Assembly (NCBI GenBank): GCA_964434105.1
Contig: CAYSTJ010000022.1
Span: 1 to 64,000 of the forward strand
Direction: 5' to 3'
From: CAYNST01 sp964434105
GTDB taxonomy: Bacteria; Pseudomonadota; Gammaproteobacteria; Pseudomonadales; Cellvibrionaceae
DNA length: 64,000 nt
Each line of letters starts with the position of its first letter. The stretch's first letter is position 1. The translations under genes were made by a program, and so were the position numbers. The notes under the pieces were generated by a model. That model ran no database searches. It was not told the origin of the DNA and saw only the letters and a list, made by a program, of their open reading frames with translations. This document shows, piece after piece, positions 46,837 to 56,439 of this stretch.

Positions 46837-49800
46837 CTAAAGCTTAATGGTGATGCCACCGGAATAACGCCTTTCCTGCGCCCATAACGAATGGAACTGA
46901 CTCTCAAATTGTGAATAGGAAACCCGGTGGGTTTCGGTCAGGTTATTGGCATTGAAGAAAAGCCCCACACGATCGGTGAGCCAGTAGTTTACGGACAGGT
47001 CAAGGTAACCGGTCGGTTCTATCCAGTTCCCCAGACTTAAGGGCGTTTCGTTGGTGTTCAGTGCGACTCGTCCCAAAAATTCGGCGCTGCGCCAGTTGTA
47101 AGCCAGACGGACGTTCAGTTGCTGGTCGTCATACCACAGAATCAGGTTGGTCTGATGCTTGGAGTTAGACGGCAATGGGAAGGCTTTGCCCTCGATATCG
47201 CGATCATTGGAGCTGCTTTCTGAATAGGTATAGTTAAATTCCATACCCATTTTATCCAGAACGGGGATCTCCAGGAACGACCAGGGGTGCTTATACCCCA
47301 GTTCCAGGCCGTAAAGATCGGACGCGCCGACGTTGCGAGACACGTTAATGTTTGCCGTGTGACCACGGTCCACGCCGTCTGCGTCGGCAAAGTTGCGCTG
47401 CTCCTGCGTGGTCTCAACCGAGGTGTCCACCTTGATCAGGAACAGGCCGGCCGCGAGTATGGCATTTTCGTTGAAATACCATTCGAGCGACGTATTGTAC
47501 ACGTCAGCCAGCCAGGGCTTGATGTAGGGGCTGCCGGTGTCGGAGCCGCCTGAAACACAGGAGACAACCTCCGGAATCGATGCACCGTCCGGGGTCACGG
47601 TATAAACCGTTCGTGGATTGCCGTTTTCGTCCAGCTCGGTCTTGTTGCAGGGCTGGTATTGCAGTGACAGACCTGAACCGACATTATTCAAGTCGTTACG
47701 CGATGTGGTGCGCGACATACTGAAGCGGGCAACCAGATCGTCTTTGGGGGTAAACCGCAGGTTCAGCGAAGGCAGCAGATCGGTATAGCCATGGTCGATG
47801 GTTTCCGTTTCGGAGACAAAAGCGACCTGTTGCGCGCCGGAATAGCCGATGGAGTTGGTGCGATCCAGCACCGCCGGTACCACGGATCGTGTCACCTCCC
47901 TGTCCGTGCGAACAATGCGCAGGCCCACGTTACCCTGGAAGGGCACCCCGAAAATGCCCTCTTCGGCATTGAAATTCAGCTGGGCATAGGTTGACAGCGA
48001 CGTTTCATCGACCGAGTAGTTATAACTGGGGTCAACGACGGTGCGGGTGCCGGGATACAGGCTGTCCATGAAGGCGAGCGGCGAGTCCCAGGTGCCGGGA
48101 TTCAGGGCCGAGACGCCATTTTCAAAACCGGAAATCGGACCAAACTGATTGAATGTGATCACCGAATCCCGGGTAAACCCGTTGGGTTCCATTCCGCCGA
48201 TCTCCGGATTGATCAGGTTAGCGTCTTCCAGTTCATAATCATAGCGACGCCATTCGGGCTGGCGCTGCCAGATGGCATTGCCTTCGCGCAACCGGTAACG
48301 GTCCTGCAGATCCACTCGCGGGTCATTCCACGTACTGAACCGGGCAGTGGGTGTTACGTAATGGAAGCGGTAATGATCGGCCCGTCTGACGCCATGCCGG
48401 ATGCCGAAGTCCACGGTTTCCAGATTCGCCATATTGTCAAAAATATAGGTAATGTCTGTGCGCAGTACGTCCAGTTTGGCGTCGGTGGTCTCGCCACCGG
48501 CCTGTGCCTGGTAATATTGCAGAAGATCCGGTGAGGACAGGTCATTGTCGAACTGAAAAGACGGCACTTTACCGCGATAATCCACGGTCACATCAAAGGC
48601 ATTGAGACGATCCTTGCGCTGGTTCCCGTCCGCATCCAGCCATAACCACGCGGGCGACCCCTGCTGCAATTCAGCCTGCCGGACCTGGTGTTCCGCTTCC
48701 GCCTTGACGTAACGTACTTTCACTTCGAGATTTTGCTGGTTGGTGTATTCCACCAGCAGGCTGCCATTGAGCGCCGCTGTTCTGTCGATCTGGTTGGTGG
48801 AGTACGCCTGGAATTCGGGCGAGGTGATCTCGGCGACAAGCACCGGGTAGAGGGTTCGCGACTGGCTGGCGCCATTGCGGTCCAGGTAGCTGAAATCGAG
48901 GCCGTGACCGAATACGCTGCCGGGTTGCAATACGTTATACAGTTCGGTAGGTTCCTGCGCGTTGTAAGCTTCCTGCGCTGACGGATCGACCGTTTCGCCT
49001 GGCGTGTAATAGACGTACTCGCCATTGACCAGATAACGGTCCTGCTCCTGGTATGCCAGGGCACTGCTTTGTCCCTTGAACGAGGCCCGTACGCCGCGGT
49101 CGTACTGGTCCATACTGGTATAAAAAAGGTCCCCCTTGACGGAGAAACGATCGCCTATTTTCGACTCCACCGTTATCGACAGACCTTCCCGGTCGCGTTC
49201 AACAAAATTGCTGCGGGCGCCGAACTCAGCCGGTACCAGGTACCAGTCGTTTTCGCGGTCGCCGTTGCCATTCAGGTCAAGCGGATCTCCCGGCGTGCCG
49301 CCCTGCTGGTCCAGAAACGCCAGCCGCTGGTCCTCATACATCTGATAGTTGGCCGCGTAGGTAGTGCTGCGAAAACCACCGAGCGTAAAGCCCCACCGGT
49401 CATTGTTGTTGTAGCCAGTGAAAATACTGAGGTTGGTATCGGGCGAGCGTGTGGCGATGGAGCCATCCTGACGGTATTTGAAATCGGACTCTTCACCGCG
49501 TGAACCCTCAATCTTCACGGTCCCCATCCAGCCGGTATCCATTTCCGTCGGGCGGTAGGTCTGCAGATCCACGATACCGGATATGCCGCCATCGAGGGTG
49601 TTGGCGCCCGCGGATTTCAGAACATCGACCCGGCTTATCATACCCGCCGGGATGTCGGTATAATTCGCGCCGACATTGGTAATCGACCATGGGCTTAAAA
49701 ACTGTTCGCCGTTCAGGGTCGTCAGTACCTGGGGCATACCCCTGACATTCAGGGTGGTACCTTCGTTGGCTTCCCGCGTAATCTGTACCCCGGTAATCCT

Positions 49801-50094
49801 TTGCAGCGAATCGGTGATGGTCAGGTCCGGCAGCTTGCCGATGTCCTCTGTAACGATCGAGTCGACAATGTTGGACGAGTTGCGCTTTACGTCGATGGCC
49901 TTGGCCTGCGACGCCCGCACCCCCCACACCACCACTTCCTCCAGCAGAATGCCTTCCGAGCCAAGCTGGTCGAGATCAATCCCGTAGAGATCGGTGGGGC
50001 CATCCTGGGCATAACTGGATAAACTGAGAAAAATGCAGCCGATGGCCAAAGGAAGAGATTTTTTTGTGAGACCCGGTTCGATCGTTTTTTTCAT
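46837..50094 (-). CDS. TonB-dependent receptor, TIGR01782 type (carbohydrate-linked)
   Basis: A 1085-residue outer-membrane receptor. The signal peptide (about 1-29) is followed by a TonB box (EEVVVWG, about 52-58), then the typical opening KRNSSNIVDSIVTEDIGKLP, a plug with VQITREANEGTTLNVRGMP, and a long barrel ending GGITIKL. The opening matches the Xanthomonas/Caulobacter receptor family (TIGR01782), often found in glycan-use loci. It is 60 bases upstream of the GH5_8-like lipoprotein gene on the same strand, so the two probably form a capture-and-import pair. The sugar is inferred, not shown. Confidence 0.88.
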   Translation of the reverse strand: MKKTIEPGLTKKSLPLAIGCIFLSLSSYAQDGPTDLYGIDLDQLGSEGILLEEVVVWGVRASQAKAIDVKRNSSNIVDSIVTEDIGKLPDLTITDSLQRITGVQITREANEGTTLNVRGMPQVLTTLNGEQFLSPWSITNVGANYTDIPAGMISRVDVLKSAGANTLDGGISGIVDLQTYRPTEMDTGWMGTVKIEGSRGEESDFKYRQDGSIATRSPDTNLSIFTGYNNNDRWGFTLGGFRSTTYAANYQMYEDQRLAFLDQQGGTPGDPLDLNGNGDRENDWYLVPAEFGARSNFVERDREGLSITVESKIGDRFSVKGDLFYTSMDQYDRGVRASFKGQSSALAYQEQDRYLVNGEYVYYTPGETVDPSAQEAYNAQEPTELYNVLQPGSVFGHGLDFSYLDRNGASQSRTLYPVLVAEITSPEFQAYSTNQIDRTAALNGSLLVEYTNQQNLEVKVRYVKAEAEHQVRQAELQQGSPAWLWLDADGNQRKDRLNAFDVTVDYRGKVPSFQFDNDLSSPDLLQYYQAQAGGETTDAKLDVLRTDITYIFDNMANLETVDFGIRHGVRRADHYRFHYVTPTARFSTWNDPRVDLQDRYRLREGNAIWQRQPEWRRYDYELEDANLINPEIGGMEPNGFTRDSVITFNQFGPISGFENGVSALNPGTWDSPLAFMDSLYPGTRTVVDPSYNYSVDETSLSTYAQLNFNAEEGIFGVPFQGNVGLRIVRTDREVTRSVVPAVLDRTNSIGYSGAQQVAFVSETETIDHGYTDLLPSLNLRFTPKDDLVARFSMSRTTSRNDLNNVGSGLSLQYQPCNKTELDENGNPRTVYTVTPDGASIPEVVSCVSGGSDTGSPYIKPWLADVYNTSLEWYFNENAILAAGLFLIKVDTSVETTQEQRNFADADGVDRGHTANINVSRNVGASDLYGLELGYKHPWSFLEIPVLDKMGMEFNYTYSESSSNDRDIEGKAFPLPSNSKHQTNLILWYDDQQLNVRLAYNWRSAEFLGRVALNTNETPLSLGNWIEPTGYLDLSVNYWLTDRVGLFFNANNLTETHRVSYSQFESQFHSLWAQERRYSGGITIKL

Positions 50095-50478
50095 TTAAAG
50101 CTACCGTACGAATTGGTCAGTTATATAGTGCGGTTCAATCAAAAACTGCACCGCTCGACGCAAGGTCTATCGCGTTGTAATGGGTTGCACCAAACAGCCA
50201 CGCCAAGGTAACCAGGGCATATTACACAATAGATTTGGATTAATCAGTTGGCAAATGAAAAGTCGATCCGGTCACAATTTCGCAGCTGCACAACATCGTG
50301 TACTTATGGCTTCCATGGCGCTGCCGGGAGAGCGTGGCCGCAAAATATCGTCACAGCAATTGCAGAAAATGCTGTGGTTACAATGGCGGATAACCCTTAC
50401 GAAAACCGCCGGCAATAAAAGTCGACATTTTGACAGCGACTCCGCGAACGAAGACAATGTCGCAAACATTTTTTTCCG

Positions 50479-50580
50479 ATGACTCAACCCGCGTATGATG
50501 ACCGGGAACGGGTTGAAGTGATAGCGCTGGCATCGCGTTTTAACGAAGTCGGTAAACGTCTGACAAAACGCTGGGCTTAA
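50479..50580 (+). CDS. possible small helical protein (33 aa)
   Basis: A short frame encoding a polar, amphipathic helix (DDRERVEVIALASRFNEVGK in the middle). Amino-acid makeup looks protein-like, but there is no strong ribosome-binding site and no homology that I recognise. It may be the head of a lost regulator gene. Confidence 0.22.
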   Translation: MTQPAYDDRERVEVIALASRFNEVGKRLTKRWA

Positions 50581-50629
50581 AGGGGGTTAAGTGGTATTTG
50601 AACATCATCGGGAAACGCAGCCTGGTACT

Positions 50630-50715
50630 GTCCCGAAATTAGCTGAAGACGGGGCTGCAGTACCGGAGTAAGATGCCGCCTTTCCTGATGGCCGGCCCGT
50701 GTGCCGGCCAGTTGT
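50630..50715 (+). other. paired hairpins, candidate structured RNA or terminator
   Basis: Two potential stems lie just before the RidA-family gene. In the first, GGTACTG-T-CCCG pairs with CGGGG-CT-GCAGTACC. The second is an 8-bp perfect stem, TGGCCGGC with GCCGGCCA, followed by GTTGTTTTG, about 35 bases before the GTG start. It could be a leader attenuator. Partial likeness to a cobalamin riboswitch is noted but not accepted. Confidence 0.3.
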
Positions 50716-50747
50716 TTTGACGTTGCCCCGAGGCAGGAGACAGTACA

Positions 50748-51131
50748 GTGACCAGAAGACTCATATCAAGCGGATCGGAATTTGAATCAAAAATCGGGTA
50801 CTCCCGCGCCGTCGTCGACGGCGATTACGTGTACGTATCGGGTACCACCGGTTACGATTATGCCAGCAAACGTATCAGTGACAGCGTGGCAGAGCAGGCC
50901 GAACAGTGTTTCGTCAACATTCAGGCCGCCCTGGCCGAAGCGGGCAGCGCAGTGGATAAAATCGTGCGGGTCACCTACATCCTGCCCAACAGAGACGATT
51001 TTGAAGCCTGCTGGCCGGTGTTCGAAAAATGGCTGGGTGAGGTCCGACCGGCGGCAACCGTATTCGAGGCCCGGCTGCTCAAGGACGAAATGAAAATCGA
51101 AATTCAGGTCACGGCCAGAGTCAGTCCCTGA
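50748..51131 (+). CDS. RidA-family enamine/imine deaminase
   Basis: A 127-residue RidA (YjgF/YER057c) protein, beginning with GTG. The substrate-site arginine (EVRPAATVFEARLL, about residue 104) and the following Glu (KIEIQVTA) are present, so it may hydrolyse reactive enamines and imines from amino acid metabolism. The SGTTGYD loop places it in a Rid subgroup distinct from RidA itself. It is about 210 bases upstream of nrdJa in the same direction, with no evident link. Confidence 0.85.
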   Translation: MTRRLISSGSEFESKIGYSRAVVDGDYVYVSGTTGYDYASKRISDSVAEQAEQCFVNIQAALAEAGSAVDKIVRVTYILPNRDDFEACWPVFEKWLGEVRPAATVFEARLLKDEMKIEIQVTARVSP

Positions 51132-51342
51132 AACGGCGTGCAAGCCTGAAAGACCCGGACAGGTGCCACTGGATATAATCAAAGGCCTCGCGAAACCCTT
51201 CGTGCAGCGCCCGAACAATTCGCACGGCCGCGACTGTTGCGGCCGGTGTAAATCCTCATTTTAGAACGGATTGACTCGCTCGAGTAAAGCCGCTTCGGCC
51301 ATAACCCGACCATTTCGGGGACCAACCCCATCGGAGACAAGA

Positions 51343-53481
51343 ATGACTGACCACGCCAATGACACCACCGATATCCCGCTGGACCTGCAGCCGGCTTCCT
51401 TCGATATCTGGGATCAGAAATATCGGCTCAAGGATTTCAACGATGAACCTGTGGACCAATCGGTGGGAGATACCTGGCGTCGGGTAGCTGATGCGCTGGC
51501 CGAAATCGAGCCGAAACGTAAGCAGCACTGGCGACAGGAATTTCTCTGGGCGCTGGAAAATGGGGCGATACCGGCGGGCCGAATTATTGCCAATGCCGGC
51601 GCGCGATCGCACAAGCCCGCCACCTCGACGATCAATTGCACCGTGTCCGGGACTATCGACGACTCGATGCACGATATCCTGCGGAAGAATCTGGAAGCGG
51701 GCTTAACGCTTAAGGCAGGCTGCGGTATTGGTTATGAATTCTCGACCCTGAGGCCGCGGGGCGCGTTTGTGGCAGGTGCTGGCGCCAATACCTCCGGCCC
51801 ATTATCGTTTATGGATATCTTCGATAAAATGTGTTTCACCATATCGTCGGCAGGCGGCCGCCGTGGGGCGCAGATGGCAACTTTTGATGTGCACCACCCG
51901 GATGCCAGCGAATTTATTCGGTCAAAGCGCGAAGCGGGGCGGTTACGGCAATTCAATCTGTCCCTGCTGGTGACGGACGATTTTATTCAGGCCGTCAAAT
52001 CCGATGCGTCCTGGCCGTTCAGTTTTCCGATGACTGAAAGTGACCAGCAGCGCGAAGGACTGGACGGCGACAACCCTGAACAGATTGTTTGGCGCCGGCT
52101 GGATCATCTGGACGGGCACTACTGGCGAAATGCGACCGGCGAAGTGGCCTGCAAGGTCTATAAGCGGATACCCGCACGCCAACTGTGGAATCAGATCATG
52201 CGGTCCACCTACGATTTTGCGGAACCGGGGTTTATTCTGATCGATCGGGTAAACCAATGGAATAATAACTGGTTTTGTGAAGATATCCGGGCGACCAACC
52301 CCTGCGGCGAGCAGCCGCTGCCACCTTATGGCAGTTGTTTGCTGGGCTCCGTGAACCTTACCCGGTTTGTAAAACACCCGTTTACTGAAAATGCCGAGTT
52401 TGACTGGGACAAATTTCGTAAGCTGGTTGCCGTGTTCACCCGCATGCTGGACAACGTAGTAGAAATTAACGGCCTGGCATTGCCGGAACAGCGCGAAGAA
52501 ATACAGCGCAAGCGGCGACACGGCATGGGCTTTCTCGGTCTGGGATCCACGCTTTCCCTGTTGACGATTCCCTACGGTAGCCCGGCCTCGATTGCCTTTA
52601 CCGAGCAGGTCAGTAAAGAGCTGGCTTTGGCGGGTTGGCGGGAAGGGCTGGCGCTTGCCAGGGAAAAAGGTCCGGCGCCTGTGATGGACGAGATCTTCGA
52701 GATTACACCGACCCTGCTGGCAAAACAGCCGGCATTGAAAGACGAATTCAGTCTCGGTGATAAAGTCGCGGGCAAAGTGTTGCTGGCGAAATACAGCCGC
52801 TATATGCGCCAACTGGCGGAGGAAGACCCGGAACTGGTGGAGGCATTGGCCGAACACGGCGCCCGCTTTACCCACCACAGTTCCATAGCGCCAACCGGCA
52901 CCATATCATTGTCGCTGGCCAACAATGCCAGTAACGGTATTGAACCCAGTTTTGCCCATCACTATGCGCGCAATGTCATTCGCAGTGGTCGTAAATCGAA
53001 AGAAAAAGTTGACGTTTTTTCCTATGAATTGTTGTGCTATCGCCAACGGGTGCAGCCCGGTGCCGTGCCTTTTCCGCAGGCGGGTGAAGCGGGCCTGCCT
53101 GATTATTTTGTGGTAGCAGATCAGATAACACCCGAAGCGCATGTGGATGTACAGGCAGCAGCGCAGAAATGGGTGGATTCCAGTATCTCCAAAACAATCA
53201 ATGTTCCCACAGAAATTGCGTTCGAACATTTCCGCGATATTTATCTCTATGCCTTCGAAAAGGGTCTTAAAGGGTGCACCACCTTCCGTTTCAATCCCGA
53301 AGCATTTCAGGGCGTATTGGTGAAAGAAACAGATTTGGAGAATACCACTTATGTATTCGAACTCGAGGATGGCCGAAAAATAGAACTCAAGGGCAACGAA
53401 GCGGTGGAGTACGATGGCGAACAGCACACCGCCGCCAATCTGTATGACGCGATAAAAGAAGGCTACTACGGCAAGTTTTAG
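51343..53481 (+). CDS. nrdJa: class II (B12-dependent) ribonucleotide reductase, large part
   Basis: A 712-residue adenosylcobalamin-dependent reductase that makes deoxyribonucleotides. Conserved segments include TINCTVSGTIDDSMHDI (a redox Cys), ISSAGGRRGAQMATFD, and the active-site Cys loop NPCGEQPLPPYGSCLLGSVN. The ATG at 51343 is preceded by GGAGACAAGA, while the open frame extends 24 codons upstream without homology. The C-terminal thiol pair that receives electrons from thioredoxin is missing here and is encoded by the next gene, as in the split NrdJa/NrdJb enzymes of Pseudomonas. It allows DNA synthesis independent of oxygen. Confidence 0.92.
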   Translation: MTDHANDTTDIPLDLQPASFDIWDQKYRLKDFNDEPVDQSVGDTWRRVADALAEIEPKRKQHWRQEFLWALENGAIPAGRIIANAGARSHKPATSTINCTVSGTIDDSMHDILRKNLEAGLTLKAGCGIGYEFSTLRPRGAFVAGAGANTSGPLSFMDIFDKMCFTISSAGGRRGAQMATFDVHHPDASEFIRSKREAGRLRQFNLSLLVTDDFIQAVKSDASWPFSFPMTESDQQREGLDGDNPEQIVWRRLDHLDGHYWRNATGEVACKVYKRIPARQLWNQIMRSTYDFAEPGFILIDRVNQWNNNWFCEDIRATNPCGEQPLPPYGSCLLGSVNLTRFVKHPFTENAEFDWDKFRKLVAVFTRMLDNVVEINGLALPEQREEIQRKRRHGMGFLGLGSTLSLLTIPYGSPASIAFTEQVSKELALAGWREGLALAREKGPAPVMDEIFEITPTLLAKQPALKDEFSLGDKVAGKVLLAKYSRYMRQLAEEDPELVEALAEHGARFTHHSSIAPTGTISLSLANNASNGIEPSFAHHYARNVIRSGRKSKEKVDVFSYELLCYRQRVQPGAVPFPQAGEAGLPDYFVVADQITPEAHVDVQAAAQKWVDSSISKTINVPTEIAFEHFRDIYLYAFEKGLKGCTTFRFNPEAFQGVLVKETDLENTTYVFELEDGRKIELKGNEAVEYDGEQHTAANLYDAIKEGYYGKF

Positions 53482-53504
53482 GTCAATGTCCAGTGGGTAT
53501 GCGG

Positions 53505-53517
53505 CCCTTCGACAGGG
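53505..53517 (+). repeat. short variant of the dispersed repeat
   Basis: CCCTTCGACAGGG carries the CCTTCGACAGG core found at 39567 and 41895, here as a small partial palindrome between nrdJa and nrdJb. Confidence 0.5.
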
Positions 53518-53629
53518 CGGCTGGAATTTATAATTTACCCCCGCAAAACGTTACACGATCGCAATTTTAAGATGCTATCTTTCGCAATCAATTTTGAAGC
53601 AGGTTAATTTTTTACCCGCGGAGCACGAA

Positions 53630-54292
53630 ATGACTACCAAAGTAATTGATAAAAAAATCACCGGTATCTCGATCAAAAAGAACGAACCGCCTGTTGATAT
53701 CAGTATTGAAAAAATGCACGAGAAACTGGCGCGCCCCGAAGTTCTGGAAGGCAATACCTACAAAATCAAAACGCCGCTGTCTGATCACGCACTCTATATC
53801 ACCATCAATGATGTAGTGCTCAACCCCGGTACGGATCATGAAGTGCGCAGGCCCTTCGAAATTTTTATAAACTCCAAAAATCTTGAACACTTCCAATGGG
53901 TGGTGGCGCTTACGCGAGTTATCTCCGCTGTATTTCGCAAGGGTGGTGATGTAACTTTTCTGGTGGAAGAACTCAAGGCCGTATTTGATCCGCAGGGCGG
54001 CTACTTCAAGTCCGGCGGTCGATTCATGCCATCTCTGGTCGCAGAAATCGGCGATGCGATCGAAGCCCACATGAAAAGTATCGGGTTGATTCAGGAACAG
54101 CCGCTGTCGGAAGTGCAAAAAGCCGTGTTACGTGAAAAGCGGGCGGAGTACGAACAAAAGCACAACATTCAGGACTCAGCGGATGACTTCCCTCCCACTG
54201 CCATGTTGTGCCTGAAGTGCCACACCAAAGCGGTCATCATGATGGACGGCTGTAAAACCTGTCTGAACTGCGGTGCTTCCAAATGTAGTTGA
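53630..54292 (+). CDS. nrdJb: class II ribonucleotide reductase, NrdJb part
   Basis: A 220-residue protein that completes the split class II reductase. The body holds the region following the barrel of single-chain NrdJ, and the C-terminus ends in a cysteine cluster (CLKCHTK, then CKTCLNCGASKCS) that shuttles electrons to the active site of NrdJa. The ATG at 53630 has a GGAG site upstream; an earlier in-frame ATG at 53594 would add 12 unconserved residues. It lies 148 bases downstream of nrdJa, a larger gap than expected for tight coupling. Confidence 0.88.
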   Translation: MTTKVIDKKITGISIKKNEPPVDISIEKMHEKLARPEVLEGNTYKIKTPLSDHALYITINDVVLNPGTDHEVRRPFEIFINSKNLEHFQWVVALTRVISAVFRKGGDVTFLVEELKAVFDPQGGYFKSGGRFMPSLVAEIGDAIEAHMKSIGLIQEQPLSEVQKAVLREKRAEYEQKHNIQDSADDFPPTAMLCLKCHTKAVIMMDGCKTCLNCGASKCS

Positions 54293-54436
54293 TTTTTTAC
54301 TGCTATCAAGCGGGCGGTGAACCCGCCGCTGCTGTCAATACCAACGGCCTCGCCGCTACCACCCGGGGGGCAGACCGCCAACCGGGCATGGGCGTAAAAC
54401 AGCCGGACGGGCCCACACCGACAGCCGGACGGCGGG

Positions 54437-54754
54437 TCAGTTATGGGCTATTTGGAGGCCGACAATACCCACACAAATAAGACCCAGGCTGGCCAGCTTG
54501 AGCATGCCGGCAGAATCGCCAAAAAGCACTATACCCATTATCGCCGTGCCGACGGCACCGATACCCACCCACACGGCGTATGCCGTTCCGACGGGAAGGG
54601 ACTTCAAGGCAATGCCCAGTAAGACAAAGCTCATTATCATCGACAGTACCGTTCCTACCGTAGGCCAGAAGCGTGTGAAGCCGTCTGTGTACTTCAAGCC
54701 GATGGCCCAGCCGATTTCAAACAGTCCGGCAACAAACAGAATTATCCAGTTCAT
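54437..54754 (-). CDS. gdx: guanidinium exporter, SMR family
   Basis: A 105-residue four-TM small multidrug resistance protein of the SugE/Gdx subtype. It has the membrane Glu (LFEIGWAIGLKYTDGF, about residue 13) and the typical KSLPVGTAYAVWVGIGAVGT. Gdx proteins export guanidinium with proton antiport. The ATG at 54754 is preferred to the preceding TTG. The gene starts 25 bases after the stop of the upstream lipoprotein gene, so there is no room for a guanidine riboswitch. Confidence 0.9.
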   Translation of the reverse strand: MNWIILFVAGLFEIGWAIGLKYTDGFTRFWPTVGTVLSMIMSFVLLGIALKSLPVGTAYAVWVGIGAVGTAIMGIVLFGDSAGMLKLASLGLICVGIVGLQIAHN

Positions 54755-54779
54755 CAAACACCCTTTCGGTCTGGCCGTT

Positions 54780-56267
54780 TTAGAGGATGGCGGGCGCTGC
54801 GCCGCTCAATCGAACTTCGTAGTTTAGCCCCGCCTGATCCGGGCTGGCACTATTGCTTTCAAAGGCATTGAACAGGTAAAGGGTTGTCGGGGTATTGACA
54901 ACAACCAGGGATACTTCTTCGGTGCTGCCGATGCGGGCAGTTCCAGCACCATCGGTGAGTTCCACATAACGCACGCGTTCCGACGCTCGGTCATATATGG
55001 CGAGCGTGGCCGTGAAGTCGCTGTCCTGCTGCCCATTGCCGGTGTTGGTGACAGTGACACTGAGGTTGCCGTCCCCCGAAATGGACAGTGGCGTGATGTT
55101 GGCGCCGGCATACATGGGTGCCCGATCGGCTTTTACGCGGTAACGGCCGTTGCCCAGCGCAGCCAGATTGGCAAATGCCCGGCTTTTAAAGCCGCTATTG
55201 CTCCGTGTATTAAAAAAACGCTGCCGGGCTTTCGGATGGTCAATATCGAGGTAGGCCATGCGCGCCCAATAACGGCCCAATACGGACTGTACCGAAAGGG
55301 GGGCAATCAGTCTTTCGAGAACATGCAATGGCGTTTCATTGTTGCGCGCATGGTTGCGAATCAAATCCGCCACGGCCATCCGGCCCAGGCCGGAATACTG
55401 GTCCGGGTTGTTGGTCAGGTAAGTCAAAAACGGCCATGCCTGGTAATAGTTACGCGTATGCACAATGGGTAAATAGGATAAGGCAATATTCGCATCGAGG
55501 TTAATGATCGTATCACCGGCTCGCGGCAGACCATTGCGCTCACGCGCATCTCCGCACAGCGGATCCGTTTCATAGGTATCCGTAACCCAGTTGGCTACGG
55601 TTTCCCACCACGCACCGGTTCTGCCCTGATCAATCCAGGCGTGCTCCGTGTAGGTCAGGCTGTGGCCAAATTCGTGAACCACAATGCCCGGTTCGCGAAT
55701 GGCGCTGTCTTTCAGCTCCAGAAAACTTAGCCCGGCGCGTCCGTCAGCACCCATTGCGCCGCCGGCATTCAGGGTGGTGGTGGAGTACAGGTTCAACTTG
55801 TAATAGGGGCCGAGGTCGGAATTGATGGAAAGGCCGGGCGAGCGAAACCCCCACTCGTTGACAAAGCATTCATAGGCCGCTTCCAGGTGTGCCAAACCCT
55901 GACGGACATCGCGGTCGGCCACATTGGCCAGGTTACCTTCTCCGCCGTTTCGTCCGTTGCCGCCGTAATAGGCGCGAAACCGGTCCGAATCCATGTAGAG
56001 TGAATTGGCGGTGGTGACGCCGAACCGGGAAAATTCAGTTGTAATGGCGCGATAGGGTAACGCACCGCCCACAGAGCCACCCGATGAACTGCTGCTGGTG
56101 CTTGACGATGAGCTGGATGATGAGCTTGATGACGTGCTTGATGACGCGCCTGACGAGGAGCTGCCGGACGGATTTTCCGGGTCGGTATTGTTACCGCCAC
56201 AAGCGCTCAACTGCGCGCCTGTTGTCAACACGCACAGTAACCAGATGTTCCTGCTCAAAATTTTCAT
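54780..56267 (-). CDS. polyserine-linker lipoprotein with zincin-like motif
   Basis: A 495-residue lipoprotein. The signal peptide ends in a lipobox (LSAC, Cys23), then a Ser-rich linker of about 40 residues follows. The domain after it carries VVHEFGHSLTY, an HExxH zinc-protease motif, followed by WWETVANWVTD, and resembles the DUF6055 group. A C-terminal beta domain (about residues 370-495) completes it. It is probably a surface or periplasmic metallopeptidase-like protein; activity is inferred from the motif only. The ATG at 56267 is selected because it begins the signal peptide, 31 codons into the open frame. Long polyserine linkers are typical of Cellvibrionaceae enzymes. Confidence 0.75.
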   Translation of the reverse strand: MKILSRNIWLLCVLTTGAQLSACGGNNTDPENPSGSSSSGASSSTSSSSSSSSSSSTSSSSSGGSVGGALPYRAITTEFSRFGVTTANSLYMDSDRFRAYYGGNGRNGGEGNLANVADRDVRQGLAHLEAAYECFVNEWGFRSPGLSINSDLGPYYKLNLYSTTTLNAGGAMGADGRAGLSFLELKDSAIREPGIVVHEFGHSLTYTEHAWIDQGRTGAWWETVANWVTDTYETDPLCGDARERNGLPRAGDTIINLDANIALSYLPIVHTRNYYQAWPFLTYLTNNPDQYSGLGRMAVADLIRNHARNNETPLHVLERLIAPLSVQSVLGRYWARMAYLDIDHPKARQRFFNTRSNSGFKSRAFANLAALGNGRYRVKADRAPMYAGANITPLSISGDGNLSVTVTNTGNGQQDSDFTATLAIYDRASERVRYVELTDGAGTARIGSTEEVSLVVVNTPTTLYLFNAFESNSASPDQAGLNYEVRLSGAAPAIL

Positions 56268-56439
56268 AGCGACTGTTCTCAAATTCGACTGCGCCAGGAC
56301 GCTGCGGTACCGGGATAAAGCCTGTTTGGAAGCAGTTTGCGTGATCCTGTCATGCGACACAGTGATTCCAATCGCAATTGGGTTACGCCCGCGTGGGCGG
56401 TGATCACCATTGTGCCGCCGATCACGATAGGCAATGCCG

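Larger units (their letters stand above)
50095..50747. other. intergenic region with small ORF and RNA-structure candidates
   Basis: About 650 bases between the divergent TonB receptor and RidA-family genes. It contains a possible 33-residue frame (50479-50580) and two hairpins (50630-50715). The remaining open frames look like noise. The receptor's promoter must lie in its left part, but I cannot point to it. Confidence 0.4.

Noticed and set aside
50600..50700. Possible cobalamin riboswitch
   Set aside because: Stretches such as CTGTCCCG and a GCCGCC end recall the consensus, but the B12-box order and the paired core do not fit, and the downstream gene is RidA-like.
54755..54779. Guanidine riboswitch upstream of gdx
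   Set aside because: Only 25 bases separate it from the preceding gene, and no ACGR hairpin pair is present.
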